A stretch of 64,000 bases of DNA from Eudorina sp. 2006-703-Eu-15 (lineage: Eukaryota > Chlorophyta > Chlorophyceae > Chlamydomonadales > Volvocaceae): contig BDSI01000054.1 of assembly GCA_003117195.1 (NCBI GenBank), positions 496,001 to 560,000 on the forward strand, given 5' to 3'. The notes under the pieces are model-generated. The model was given only the letters and a program-made list of their open reading frames with translations. It did not search any database and was not told the origin of the DNA. A program made the translations under genes and the position numbers. This document shows positions 1-10,678 of this stretch, in pieces. How positions within the stretch are numbered: the first letter of the stretch is position 1; each line of letters starts with the position of its first letter.

Positions 1-220
1 GTACCGTGTCCCACGCCCGCCGTGTCCCCATTGCACATCGCTCGGCCGCGCATGCGCGCGCCTTTCCCCCCAAGCCAGCCCCGGTCATCCCCCGGGTCAT
101 CCTGCCGCCAGGGGAAGCGCCATGCGCGCCCCCACAAGAGGCCCCCCCCCCTAGAGCAGGCGACACGAGCATGCGCACTTGCGCAGCCCCGGGGAGTCCC
201 AGCTGCTGCGCAGTCCGCAC

Positions 221-1647
221 CTTGTACACCGTCGAGGACGCGCCCTTGTAGATCCGGCGGGTGACCTCATAGTCCTGCGCGCGGGTGCATGCGCGAGGTC
301 AATAGCAAGCGCGCCGGCTGCGGCGGTGTGCGGGGACCCGTGAAGCGACAAACATGGCGGGGGTTTGCGGGGGCCTGCGGCTGCAGACATCGCCACGACG
401 GCTGGCTGCTGCGGCCGTGGCGGGCGCTCCGCTGACGCCGACGCTATCATGCGCTACCATGCGCCCGCCGCGAGGCCCCGTGCATGCGATTTTCCTGTGT
501 GCCGCTGTCCAGATCGTGTAGCGCCGCTCGCAACGCACCTCAACACTCCAGTGCCCCCGGCGCATGGCGGCAGGCACACCCGGGCAAAGCGCCAGCAGCG
601 TCGATTTGGGAACGCTGGGCGCCGCCGGCGCGGCCGGCGGCGGCGCCGCACGCGCCGGTGCCGGCGGGTCCGGCGGCGCTGGCTGCAGCATGTCCAGCGA
701 GACGATCATGGACTTGCTGTGCAGCACCTCCGGCGACCGGGTGTGTGCGCTGGGGTCCTTGGAGGCCAGCACCGCGTGCAGCAGCGGCTGCTGCTTGCCG
801 AACACTGCCGGCGACGTCAAGGATGAGGCGGGGATGTCCAGCGACAAGCAGCGACGGGCGTTATCGGCCGTGGCCGCCGGGGTGCTTTCGGCGGACGTCA
901 TGAGTGGGCTGACGCCGCGTGTGTCCATCAGGAGACTGGAGGTCTTGGGCGGTAGCCGGACGACGTCATTGCGGCGAGCGGGGACGTCGCAAACGCCTGA
1001 GTTGTGGCTGCGCTGGCAGTTGTCGGGTTTGACGTCGTCGCAGGGGTCGGACAGGCTGTGGCAGACGGCCGCCTGCGCAGGAGGGTGCGTGCACACAAAC
1101 CGAACGCGACGGTTGGGGATCGATGGACCTGTCTAAGACGAACCAAGGAAGCAGACGGGAAGTGGTAAGGGTGCATGCGCCGCCTAGTTATTAATAGGCA
1201 TAATTAAAGTTACAGTGAATACAGCGGGGCGAGAGGTTGGAAGCCTCGCGTTCGAAGTTCCGCAAAGAGTGACGAACTGCCGACGCCTAACAAGATAAAG
1301 CAAGGTACGTACTATTTTAGTGAAGTGTTAAGTCATCATCATACCTCTGAAACGTTCAGGGGGATCCTTGATGGTGAGAAGGAGTTGCTGTTCCGTGAGC
1401 GAGAAAAACTTTGCCAAGGCGAGGAGGTCGCCATGCCTTCGTCCTTGGCAGACTCCGATGCCAGTGCAGCTTGGCTGCTGAAGACGTCCGAAAACGGCGG
1501 GAGGGAGTCGGAGGTGTCGCCTGACACGGGACCCATGGTCGCGTGCGGCACGTTGGCGGTGAGTGATGTCCCAGATTTCTGAGATCCATTTTTTGTTGGC
1601 TTGAACAAGGACTTTATGGAGCCAATGAGCGTTCCGCTCCGCGGCAT
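221..1647 (-). CDS. Ser/Thr protein kinase, 5' part (disordered N-terminus plus start of kinase domain); truncated by window edge
   Basis: Three exons are visible: 1345-1647 (ATG at 1647, 101 codons), 539-1072 (178 codons) and 221-274 (18 codons), all phase 0. The donors are GAG|GTATGA, GAG|GTGCGT and AAG|GTGCGG. Residues 1-279 are Ser/Pro/Ala-rich and look disordered, with runs such as SFSRSRNSNSFSPSR. Exon 3 encodes DYEVTRRIYKGASSTVYK, a kinase glycine-rich loop (YKGASSTVYK in the place of GxGxxGxVY). The lysine strand, the HRD and DFG motifs and the rest of the domain must lie left of base 1. The loop form I-Y-x-G-x-x-S-x-V-Y recalls protist Aurora-like flagellar kinases, but this is only an impression. 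The second exon also has a long plus-strand open frame (564-1136) that I treat as a shadow. The kinase call rests mainly on the 18-residue exon and the clean splice chain. Confidence 0.6.
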
Positions 1648-3359
1648 TTCGACTCAAAGCGTGTGTTTGGGGGTTATGCGTAACACAAGAATGGCGTGGC
1701 TATTCTAGCACTGTCCCTGACCAAAAAATAAATTTACTGAAGGGAACGACGCACTATCAGATGCCCCCACTGGCTGCCTTCTGTGCGATGACCAGGGCGT
1801 AAACAAGATGTCAACGTAACTATTCACGATGACTGCAACACAAGTAAAACTCCGTTTTAAATATTTGAATGGTAAAATTGTTGCTTAAAGGTGCCTTGGC
1901 ACGCTTCATTAATAGTTGCGAAACGTACGGTCAGAGCATGGAAGTTGGTCCAAGAGCCACCAATGACGTGCCCAGGTGATGAACGCCAGCAATTAATAAA
2001 GTATTTTACATAAAATACCTGCTACTTAGCCGTGGACGTCGGCTGCAGCGCGTGGTATGACAATGTGAGTGCCGCACCGGCAGTTGAGTCTGGCTCCTGT
2101 CGGTATACGTCAGGGACCGCATGCAGTCTTTATCACTCGACATCACTTAGAAAGACAAAAAAAGAGATCATAAATCATGATCAGTGGATGGCGGGTGCTT
2201 ATGATACAGTGTTTGCTTAGGACAGCGGCTCGATGCCTTGAGGCAAGCATTAATGAAAGCATTCAATACAACAGTTTCTCTTGATTATACATACATGACA
2301 ACACCATTTCTAGGATAGGCCAGTATGGCAACTAAGATAAATATCCCGATGGCCTTGAATGCAGTAGAGCTATGCATCCAAAAGATTAACAACTGCGCTA
2401 TCCGATGCAAGTGAAATGTATTCGCGTCAGACATGACGCACGAATTTGTCATGGAAGGATCGCACTGCAGATCAAGGAAATCTGTTGCCACCACGCTTTT
2501 ACGGCGAATGTTTAGTCAGTGAGGATTTATCGTAGTCATTGACAGCTCGCTAAGAAAACCTAAACCTCCTGGACTCGCATGATGATTATCCCAGGGGAAC
2601 AGCTGTAACCTTTCCTGACAACGTACAACTGTGAACATAACAGGCATGCCGAAGCCGAAAACGGCAATGTGCAAATTATGCTTCGGAGCTGTGGCCGAAC
2701 GGGCGTGCGGTCAGTCAGCCAGTTTCTGAGGCCGGTTTATATTGTCCTTCAAGGGAATCTTCCAAATGAGGTGCTTCCTTTTTACATGAGCCGGCATCTA
2801 CTGGCCGGCAAGATCAGCGCAATGAAAGCAATGCTGATGGAGTGCATGACAGCGTTTCATTTGTCACCATCCCCAGCAAAATGGTCGCAAGCATGGTCAT
2901 TTACTGCTCCAATTCCTGAACGAGAGCGAAAGACGTCAAACCCGTCCCTGGCCCTACCCTACCCTACCCGGTGATCGCCTTCAACGAGATCGCCTTCGAG
3001 TACAAGCGCAGCAGTTTTTTGCTGTTGTCACGCGGCCGTTACTGCCAGTTCCTGCACATGCGAGTTTTCGGAAAGAGACGGCGATGCAATCCAAAAATTC
3101 GCACGCTGGTGGCCTGCAGCAGCAGAAAACATCCAGTTCGCGTCTTCGATGCAACACCCGATGTAAGCAGCTGACGAACATGGGCCCGAAGTCCCGCCCC
3201 AGGGTGCAACTGGATCCGCCCCGCTCCGTTGGCTCCTCAGCGAGAGTCCTCCGGACCTTGTCTTGACGCAGGCCGGAGGCTGCTTGCTGCAGTGGGGGCC
3301 GCAAATGCGCACCGCCACGACCGGCCCCCTCTGGCGGGCCCTTCGCACTCCGGCTGCTC
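1648..3359. other. Intergenic spacer, AT-rich, between SKA1 3' end and kinase 5' end
   Basis: No frame here shows splice-consistent coding or a recognisable domain. The part from about 1,650 to 2,900 is clearly richer in A/T than the flanking genes. The right part (2,980-3,340) is GC-richer and would hold the SKA1 3' UTR on the minus strand. A short run of three CCCTA units lies at 2949-2965 and is too small to call telomeric. Both neighbours are on the minus strand, so this spacer should contain the kinase promoter and the SKA1 terminator. I could not identify a specific promoter or poly(A) signal. Confidence 0.5.
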
Positions 3360-5963
3360 TTACAGCCGCCGCGTGTCCTCCACCAACACGTACACGGTGG
3401 TACCCACTCCGTCAATATTGCAGCGGATCTGTGTAACAAACGCGTAAGGAGGTGACACACGCACACAAACCGAATGAAAGTATGAAATCCTCGATAGGTC
3501 CGAGCATCCAGAGGGGCTGCAGACCTGCAGTTATGATGATAAAGCGATTGTCACTGGCAAGTTGCCAGTGCGGCAGACCTAGACGAAAGCCACTGATTCC
3601 CTGTATATGAAACCGTTACTAGATTCCCTGATTCCACGGATTCCCTGCTGACTTGCATCTTATGCGAAGCTAGGTTGGGTATACCCAACCCTGCATGCTG
3701 TCCCGCAGAACAGAATTACGAAGGCGCACGCATCGCTCTGAGGATCCTGTCAAAACTTGCATGCGACGCAGCCAGAATCCGGACCGTGCAGTGCGCAACC
3801 CAGGACCGCACTTGAGACTTCCACCTCCCTCGCCGAGCGAGTCACCCTCGTCAGGCGTCAACCGTGGTGAACCACACCTCACCTCCTGCAGACGACCCAG
3901 ATGGCGCAGAAGCGTGAGCATGGATTTGCCCGTCTTGTCCAGCTTGATCGCCGTGCCCTCCCGCAGGTCAGACTCCAGAAACCAAAAGTGACCCTTGACG
4001 CCGTCCCTTGTCTGACGCAGCAACACACACAAGCGACAGTAGCAATGCAGCCGCAGCAGCGATGGGGTCAGATAGACAGGGCGGGAATCAATGGCACAGC
4101 TAAGGACAACAGCCAATTGCTCCACAACACCCCGAACGCGGGTCCTGACCGCTTCTTCTGGTAGTGCATTGAGAAGTGTGAGGCATTCGCATGCGGCATC
4201 AGAGCTGCACGTAGTCAGCCAACTTGGGGGCCCGACATAAACACGAGAAGCTTCTGCCTTCTGGGGCCCCCAAAATATATTTGTTTGGATGTAGCCAAGT
4301 AAGAGCGTGGAAGTGGCCTCATCCTGCAGCCTCTCGCTGCACAGACCAAGTGCCCACGTGCACAGCCCGCACAGCCGCAGGCGCGCCACACACAAACTCA
4401 CCGCCACGCTGTGCAGCAGCTCAGTCGCCCGCTTGCGGTCCGCCGGCGCCAGCCTGCCACCGCCGCTCTTAACGGAGGAGACCAGCTTCTGGTTGTTTGT
4501 CGCGTAGCCCGCCAGCTCGTCCAAGGCCGCATTCACCTGTGCCCGGCGGGTGCGTCCTCAATTCGGCACTTGCACCAAAACAACAACCACGACCGCGTCC
4601 ACGTCCAGGTGGCCGTGTGGTGCTCCGTTGCCCCAACCACTTCGTCCTGAGCAGGGCTCTTCAGCAACCCAAATGGCGCTCCGCGGCTCGAGCTTGGGGC
4701 GCTTCGCACGGCCACGACGCCACGCCGTACAAGATTAACGAATGAACGAACGGGAATCACAGTGGATCCCCCAACGGGGTTTAATCGTACCTGCCTACCA
4801 GCCAGCTGGGCCTCGCCGACAGGGCAGTGAGGCCCTCCATGTCAACAAGGGCCGTTCTCCGCCCCACCTTCTCAGTCTGTAGCCGGCCGCGTAGGTAGGA
4901 CGAGGTCGCGTCGAGCTCCCGCTCCGTGACGTACCAGCGTGGCGCCTCCTTACGTCTGCGGGCAGCCTCCTCAGCAGCGGCAGGCGCCGCCGATGCCGCT
5001 GCGGCCTGGGGGCCTGTACATGTACACGCAATTAAAGAGATAAACGTTGCCGCGTTCGGCCATGTTCGAAGTACCGAAGAAGGAAAGCAGTTACGAGAGC
5101 GGAAGCAGGGAAGTCTTCAGCGTGGCCTCCTCCCTGCGCGTCAGGGGGACCGAGTTCCGCACTACTTGCCTGTCTGCAAGGTATCGAGGTGCCCGCAAGC
5201 CAGCGGCCCCGTCCGTCCGGGCGGGAAGCCGGCGTTTTGCACGCTGACGACCGCGGCACCACGAGGGAGTCTGGCGGGAAGATTGGCTGCGATGATATTC
5301 ACGCGCTCGCTCTGCACCTTGCTCGCCTCGATCAGGGCTTCCACCTGCACATGTCCGGCCCGAGGGTTGTAGTTTAGGAGGAAGTAGTGCAAAAGAACGT
5401 GTGCCTGACATGCAGAAGGCATCGAAAGGCCCTGCAAACTACCGCTAGGGGAATCGATCATCTGCCTGGCCGCCTGGCGACCGCAGCATGCAAACATATG
5501 AAGCTGCGACGCCCCGCTCAGCAGACAACCATGTGTATCTGACGCATGCATCTCCTAAACGGTTCCTTAGGGCCTGCGATCCGCGGGTAAACCAAACCAA
5601 CCTTCGGTACGGCGGCCAGCTCGCTCTGGACGAAGGATTTCAAAGCTGTGACCTGGTCCTCCAAAGCCCGGACGCTGGTCTGCATTAAGGGGACGAGCTA
5701 GCGCGGATAACGACAGCGGAGCTACCTCTCCCAGCCCGACGCACCAAAAGCGCGTACCTCTAGCCCAGATAAATCCTTGTGGAAAAGCTCCTTCGAGTCA
5801 TCTGATTATGCATGGAAACCAACAGAACGGCTTAAAGGCAGCTTCGCCATCTGCGTGTTTGCTTGCCAGACATAAACTTGCCCTCCAGCCGTAGCAATGC
5901 AAGCTTCCTTAGCTCCGCAATTCGCTCGGAGAGCGTTCTTCCCAAGTCTGCTAAACTGTTCAT
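3360..5963 (-). CDS. SKA1: SKA1: spindle and kinetochore-associated protein 1
   Basis: The Ska complex couples kinetochores to microtubules, and SKA1 carries its microtubule-binding winged-helix domain. Exons in coding order are 5882-5963, 5758-5801, 5602-5679, 5170-5344, 4868-5013, 4402-4536, 3883-4011 and 3360-3428. Phases agree throughout and give 285 aa (human SKA1 is 255). Residues 1-70 form a coiled-coil-like helical start (MNSLADLGRTLSERIAELRK), as needed to assemble with SKA2/SKA3. Exon 4 has the family's turn into NLPARLP. The C-terminal domain (about 150-285) reads SSYLRGRLQTEK, then VNAALDELAGYA, then GHFWFLESDLREGTAIKLDK, then LLRHLGRLQE, parallel to human MKSRL..., INEVNKA, RYFIVEADIKEF and LRHCRRLSEVR. 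The last exon ends VYVLVEDTRRL. Introns 1 and 4 use GC donors (GGAG|GCAAGTTT, ACAG|GCAAGTAG), and no GT donor fits the phase as well. Intron 6 (4012-4401) contains no stop. Confidence 0.86.
4735..4788 (-). repeat. Dispersed hairpin-tail element, copy 1
   Basis: It lies inside SKA1 intron 5. On the plus strand the order is an AACGAATGAACG-type tetranucleotide run, CACAGTGGATCCC, then CAACGGGG. Read on the minus strand this is stem-loop, GGATCCACTGTG, then a CATT-like tail, matching the other copies of the family in this window. Its stem (CCCC...GGGG) is intact although the loop differs. Confidence 0.45.
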
Positions 5964-6227
5964 GGTGTTATCGTTCCTCACAGCCGAATGGGAATAATGT
6001 TTGCTGCTGATCGTTCAGCGAACATATCCGAATTCGATTATACAATGCGAAGTATTGTTACCCGATGCATGGTGCACTGTACAATATTAGTCGGTAGCTG
6101 TCAGTTCAGAAGATGTCAATTTGATATATACCGTGAAGAAGGCAATAGATCTAGAGTTGAGAGCCGACGGTGCAATACGAGTAGCTTGTTAAAGATTCAT
6201 TATTATAGTGTGCGTTCTGTGTCGTCC
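5964..6227. promoter_or_regulatory. Probable promoter region upstream of SKA1 (minus), possibly bidirectional
   Basis: This 264-bp AT-rich stretch lies directly upstream of the SKA1 start codon (5963). It also separates SKA1 from the doubtful plus-strand gene starting at 6228. No TATA box or other element could be assigned with confidence. The regulatory role is inferred only from position. Confidence 0.3.
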
Positions 6228-6502
6228 ATGAAGAATGCGGACGAGCAAACCAGTTCCGTACAGCCGGTACACGCCCAAGGTAAGGTCAGCAACTCAGCGC
6301 TAATCCTTACAGCGTGAGCAAAGCTAACTGCTCAAGCAAGAAGGCGTCAGGAATTCGTGCGACTCAAACAGGCACAAGACTCATCATCACCAACACATAC
6401 GGCCGTACCGTCAAGGCATTAATCGACGCAAAGAAAATTCCCCGAACCAAGCAGCAACTGAACTGGAGCAGATGCTGGGCATGGGTTCAAACACGTAGAT
6501 AA
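6228..6502 (+). CDS. Possible small two-exon gene, hypothetical protein of about 67 aa
   Basis: An ATG at 6228 opens MKNADEQTSSVQPVHAQ, which ends at a strong donor (CAAG|GTAAGG, exon end 6279). The best acceptor in phase is GCGTCAG|GAATTC (exon 2, 6351-6502). That exon encodes a basic segment including RTVKALIDAKKIPRTKQQ and stops at 6500-6502. The 71-base intron is short for this genome. The sequence is AT-rich and I recognise no family. It would be divergent from SKA1 and convergent with the Ubl-Myb gene, whose stop is at 6631. It may equally be a chance reading. Confidence 0.25.
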
Positions 6503-6630
6503 GCCAACGGCTTGTTCGCTTGCACTTGCAACACAACCCAAGGCGCATCATTTGCAGCATGACCACCGTGCAGCAATGCCCACATGCCCGTCGTTATATC
6601 AAAGGCGCGCACGTTTGTGCTTCATATGCT

Positions 6631-9604
6631 TCATTCCTTTCCCAACCGCTTGTACAGGTCGCCAATTTGCTTGCGCAAGCGACCGGGCAGGGGATCCCCA
6701 CGCATCCCCATCCAACCGTTCAAGCACGCCGACACGAGATTGCGCCACTTGTACCGCAGCTGGTTCTGCAGGTGCGGAGCCACCAGTTCGGGAAGCACGC
6801 GTCAGCATGTACAATCGGTGCGCCAAAAGGCGAACAGTATGTGGTCGTTTTTACGACGACTAACTGGTCCTGACTTGTTCTTAGCTTGCATATCGGTAAC
6901 CAAACCGCACATTCCCCTACCCAGCAGCAGTTCGTGGTAGGACACCCACCTGATCCCGCAACTTGGTTTCTTGCGCGATGAGCGACCAGCTCCTCCCGTG
7001 CACCTCCATGGCGTCCACCAGGGCTTGCGTCTGCAGGACATTACGCAGCAAGGTCGGAGACCCGATCCCCGCCGGTAACAGAGGGCCACTTCTGCCCAAA
7101 ATGGGTAAGGTAACGCGGCGATCTCCAAACTGAATGCCTGATTCCTCCCTTGCACCGTCCGGGCTCGGTAAGTGACTCTTGGATGCAGACCAGGGCGCCC
7201 CTCGCTTTCCATGGCGATGCGACCCAGTTGACTGCCGATTGGGACACGCAATCGCACCAACACCGTGTTGGATTCCCCTCGACGTAGCACCTCACCTCCT
7301 CAACAGTCCAGTGTTTGCCGGAAACACGGCCCCTTCCTCGCCTACGTGCAGCGGCGCCACCCGGGGCCTCGTCCTCCAAAAACCCGTCATCATCCGATAC
7401 GTCATATGCCCCATGGTGGCGGCCGGCCCCTGCCTGCTGCCGCTGCGCTGCGGCCGGCTCCTGGCGCGCCGCGCCTGCTGGCTGCTGCTGCTGCCCCGCC
7501 TGTGCCTGTGCAGGTTGCCCCTCCGGCGCCAATTCTGGTTGCACCTGCTGTCGGGCAGGAGGCTGCAATGGCCGCAGCCCCGGAGGCGCGTGCTGTTGTG
7601 CGGCCTGCAGCTCGTGACCCTGCGGGTGTTGCGGCCCCTTATCACGATCTTGGCGTGCCTGCCCGGCGGAACCAACAGGCTGCTGACCCACCTGACGCTC
7701 CTGTGCAGCGCCACGTCGGTCATTGTGCGCCGCCCCGGGCCGCGGCCGCTGTTCCGCGCGGTCAGGGTCCTCCTCCTGCTGCTCCTCCTCCTCCTCCTCG
7801 ACTGCAGGGGGCGGCACCCGGGCCCGCTCCAAATGAAGCGGCTTGTATCTGCCCCGGCGCCGCGGCTCCTGGCCCGCAGGTTGCTCGCGTATCGGCTCCT
7901 GGGCGGCAGGTCTGCCCTCCGGCTGTACGCCCTGCCTCCGCGGTCCCGCATCGTGCCCGCGCTCGTCTCCTCCGACAGCAACTATGCCCCCTGCCCGCTG
8001 CGCTTGCGCCTGCGCCAACCTTGCACCCCGGTTCCCTGTCCGGTCGGCGGCATCACTCGGGGCCCCCGGTGAGTCGCCGCGAACCTTGCGACGTTTGGCA
8101 GCGGGCTCCTCCAGACCTACTTCAAAGTCCTCGTCGTCGTCCTCCTCCTCATTGTCATCGCTGTCCTGTTCGTCCTCCTCCTCCTCCTCATCATCATCCT
8201 CATCATCGTCATCGCTGCCCTGTTCGTCATCCTCCTCATCCTCGTCATCCTCGCTGCTGTCGCCAATGACAATCACCGAGCGATCTGCACGCACGTCGGG
8301 GCAAGCAGACACGGTGCACGCAGCCTCGTTCGCGGTAATGTCGATTTTGGCTATCCTGAAGCTATCGCTGCCTGGCTCACCTTCGGAAGGGGGGCTGTCA
8401 TCCGCCACGGGCTGTCCATTCTCCTGCTTCTGTTCCACCACAGGCGACGCGTCTGCCGTCGGCCGGTCACCTGCGGCAGACCGGGTCCCGGCAGCTGGCC
8501 GGTCATCCGCGATCACATCGCTGTCCGCCGTTTGCTCTGCGTCCGCTGCATCCATGGTCCGCTGGGCTCCGACCGCAGGCCCTGCCCCCGCCGTGGGGTG
8601 GTCATTTAAGGCCGCTGGGGCCCTGTCGCCCCCGGTGTGACAAGAACCTTCCGCGGCTGGGGGACTCGCGGTGGGCCGGGCTTCCGCAGCGCGCCGGCCA
8701 TCCGCCGTCGGGGCAGCGTTCTCAGTGCGTCGCGCGTCCCCAGCAGATCGACCGGCTGCTGCGGATAGCCGTTGACCTGCGGCTGACGGGCCGCTGGCAG
8801 CTAACTGGCCGCCGACACGCGGCGGCACGTCCACAGCAGCCGAAGGAACGCCGGAGGGACCGGTGCCGTTCGCACGCCCCGCGTGCAGAGCGGTTGATGC
8901 ATCCTGTGGACGGCGGGCATTCTGAGCCCGCCGTGGGTCCGCAGCATCCGTGTTCGCCCAGCGGTCCACGTCTGCCTTCTGTTCGTCCGACTGCAGCGCG
9001 AATTGTGGCAGAAACACTGTCAAGGTTAACCATCAAGGTCCCCTGTTCGGACGTACAAGGCTCTGTAGTCCTTGTCGGGTACTGCACGCGCGCCCCAAGC
9101 ACAGGACCCCGCACAAGCATCCTAAACACCTCATGATTAATTGCATGAGGAGGCCTGCCTCCCCAACAAAGGCAATCGTAGTCCCCCACCTCACCAGCAG
9201 CACGTCGATCTCCAAAACGGTGCCATCTTCGATCTTATGATCAGACAACTTGCATGGTTTCGGTTGGTGGTTGGAGGTGGATGCAACGCCAGCGTCAAGA
9301 TACTCAGCTAGTTCCTCCGAGCTGTCTTTACGCCGTAGGCGGAGCTGTTGAAACCCTAGCTCACCGCCGCACATCTGGATAAATGCATGCTTTAAGTCTT
9401 CAAGCGAAACGTCTTTTGCCGCGGTGAAACTGCCTGCAGACAGGTGGGGGCCGTCTCGTCAGGTGTCTCGCGGCTTCACGGACAATTGAGTGTGGCGGAT
9501 CTCCTACATTCTTCATCAGTATTGAATCCCAGGGCTTTCAAATAAATGCAAGGTCCGAACTTGACCTTGACGCGTACTACGTTGGCGTTGCCTTGCGTTG
9601 CCAT
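6631..9604 (-). CDS. Ubiquitin-like domain plus acidic linker plus C-terminal Myb/SANT (telobox-type) DNA-binding protein
   Basis: Exons are 9508-9604, 9195-9433, 7296-8990, 6950-7030 and 6631-6765, with consistent phases, giving 748 aa. Residues 9-112 resemble a ubiquitin-like fold: VVRVKVKFG (strand 1), SFTAAKDVSLEDLKHAFIQ (strand 2 and helix), QQLRLRRKD, then CKLSDHKIEDGTVLEIDVLL, the usual 'I-x-DG-x-x-L' ending, with an insert in the middle. Residues 115-660 are low-complexity Ala/Asp/Pro/Gln-rich with a near-pure Asp/Glu tract at about 355-405 and basic RRRGRGR just before the C-terminal domain. The Myb helix set is KHWTVEEV, then ALVDAMEVHGRSWSLIAQ, then NQLRYKWRNLV. W and 'KWRNL' are hallmarks of telomere-repeat-type Myb domains. 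Plant TRF-like/TRP proteins combine a ubiquitin-like fold with such a C-terminal Myb, which supports a telomere or promoter binding role. The DNA target is not shown by the sequence. Confidence 0.8.
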
Positions 9605-10678
9605 GCTTTGACCAGCTACATGTGCGGATGTCAAGACAGAGATTCCTGTTCATGGCTTGATGTTTGGAGGCAGATGAGCTATCAAGGAGTATCTTTCAGA
9701 GCTGGGGGTCTTTGGCTCGCAGTGCTGTGCATGAGGTGCTTGGAAGTACGATGAAAGGTTAACGCAATGCAAACACATGGATCTTACAGCAATACCAGAG
9801 TAATGAAACCTCATCTTTTTTCGAGTCGGTTACCAAGAATCTTGACAAGTCGCGAACTCGATGATTTCACATCCGTCCTAACCCAGCGCGGTACCCCATC
9901 GTGCCCCCTTGTCCGACCTCGGAACGCGCTCCTATCATCCTGCAGCATCCAGCAATGACAACTTCCGTCGACCGGTTTTTCCGAACCTCCTTGTACCGGT
10001 ATCACAGTAGTGCGCGCCAGGGTGCACATCACTATCAAGCTAGCACGCACCACTGTATTTAGTGCCTGCCTCACGGCGTGTAGGCTCCATGTGCCAGGTG
10101 ATACGCGGCCAAACACGCACGCCCCGATGTATGCTAAAGTCGTCCTTGTGTAACCGTTACAAGGTGGACCCGAGTCCCGACCGGGTGGCCCGGTAGGCGC
10201 CTCATCGCATCAACCCGTCCTCCATCACCCGCGGGGGGTTCATGCGCGGTTACACACCAGGTTACCAGCGCGCCAGGTTCGCCTCTCCTGGAAACCGCGC
10301 CAGACCCGCCGGATCACATGGCGGGGAGGAAGCCGGGATTCGAACCACGGATCACTGGACAGAATGCCAGTGTCTGACGCTCCTTTCATTTCAACGGGCC
10401 CGCAGGTTCAACGCGGCGCAGGAAGTCGTAGGCGGAAAGCGCGGGGCATCTGGTTGCGCCGTGTCGCCCACGCCGCGACCCACACACGCGCCGCGTGGGT
10501 CGCCGTTGCCTCAGGACGTGTCCGTGGGGTAACCCTGCGGTTCCAGGCCGACCCTGAACGCCTCCAGCGGCAGAAGCCTGTAATGCGAAACCTGCGCCGC
10601 GCATACGGTGGCACCCGAGAGGCACAGACCACAGAGGAACGGCAATCCTTGGAGCGCGAAGGGCCATGCCGCACGGAA
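9605..10678. other. Spacer between the Ubl-Myb gene and the BRCA1/BARD1-like gene
   Basis: It holds the upstream region of the Ubl-Myb gene (9,605 onward on the minus strand), the SINE-like repeat at 10147-10395 and probable 3' UTR of the BRCA1/BARD1-like gene. No frame has both coding character and splice support. Confidence 0.5.
10147..10395 (-). repeat. tRNA-derived SINE-like repeat, copy A
   Basis: On the minus strand it begins near 10395 with a degenerate tRNA-like head (AGCGTCAGACACTGGCATTC) followed by GTGGTTCGAATCCCGG. That contains a perfect pol III B box, GGTTCGAATCC. The body continues to 10151, ending in GGTCCACCTTGTAACGGTTAC. Copy B at 20925-21195 is alignable over most of its length in the opposite orientation. 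The anticodon and T stems are not good enough for a functional tRNA. Confidence 0.6.

Noticed and set aside
2949..2968. Telomere-like CCCTA units
   Set aside because: Only three pentamer units, not a known telomere period, inside ordinary spacer.
2669..2974. Plus-strand frame of 101 aa
   Set aside because: Composition resembles translated spacer, with no homology I recognise and no good splice sites.
3670..4536. A single 288-residue minus-strand open frame
   Set aside because: It is two SKA1 exons (4402-4536 and 3883-4011) joined by a stop-free intron. Only those parts match the family, and canonical GTGAGT and CAG sites flank them.
7265..8269. Plus-strand Pro/Ala-rich frame of 334 aa
   Set aside because: Antisense of the acidic and Gln/Pro-rich linker of the Ubl-Myb gene; no domain or splice signals.
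10330..10395. A tRNA gene on the minus strand
   Set aside because: The B box is perfect but the T and anticodon stems do not pair and no acceptor stem is found; a related copy at 21 kb shows it is part of a repeat.
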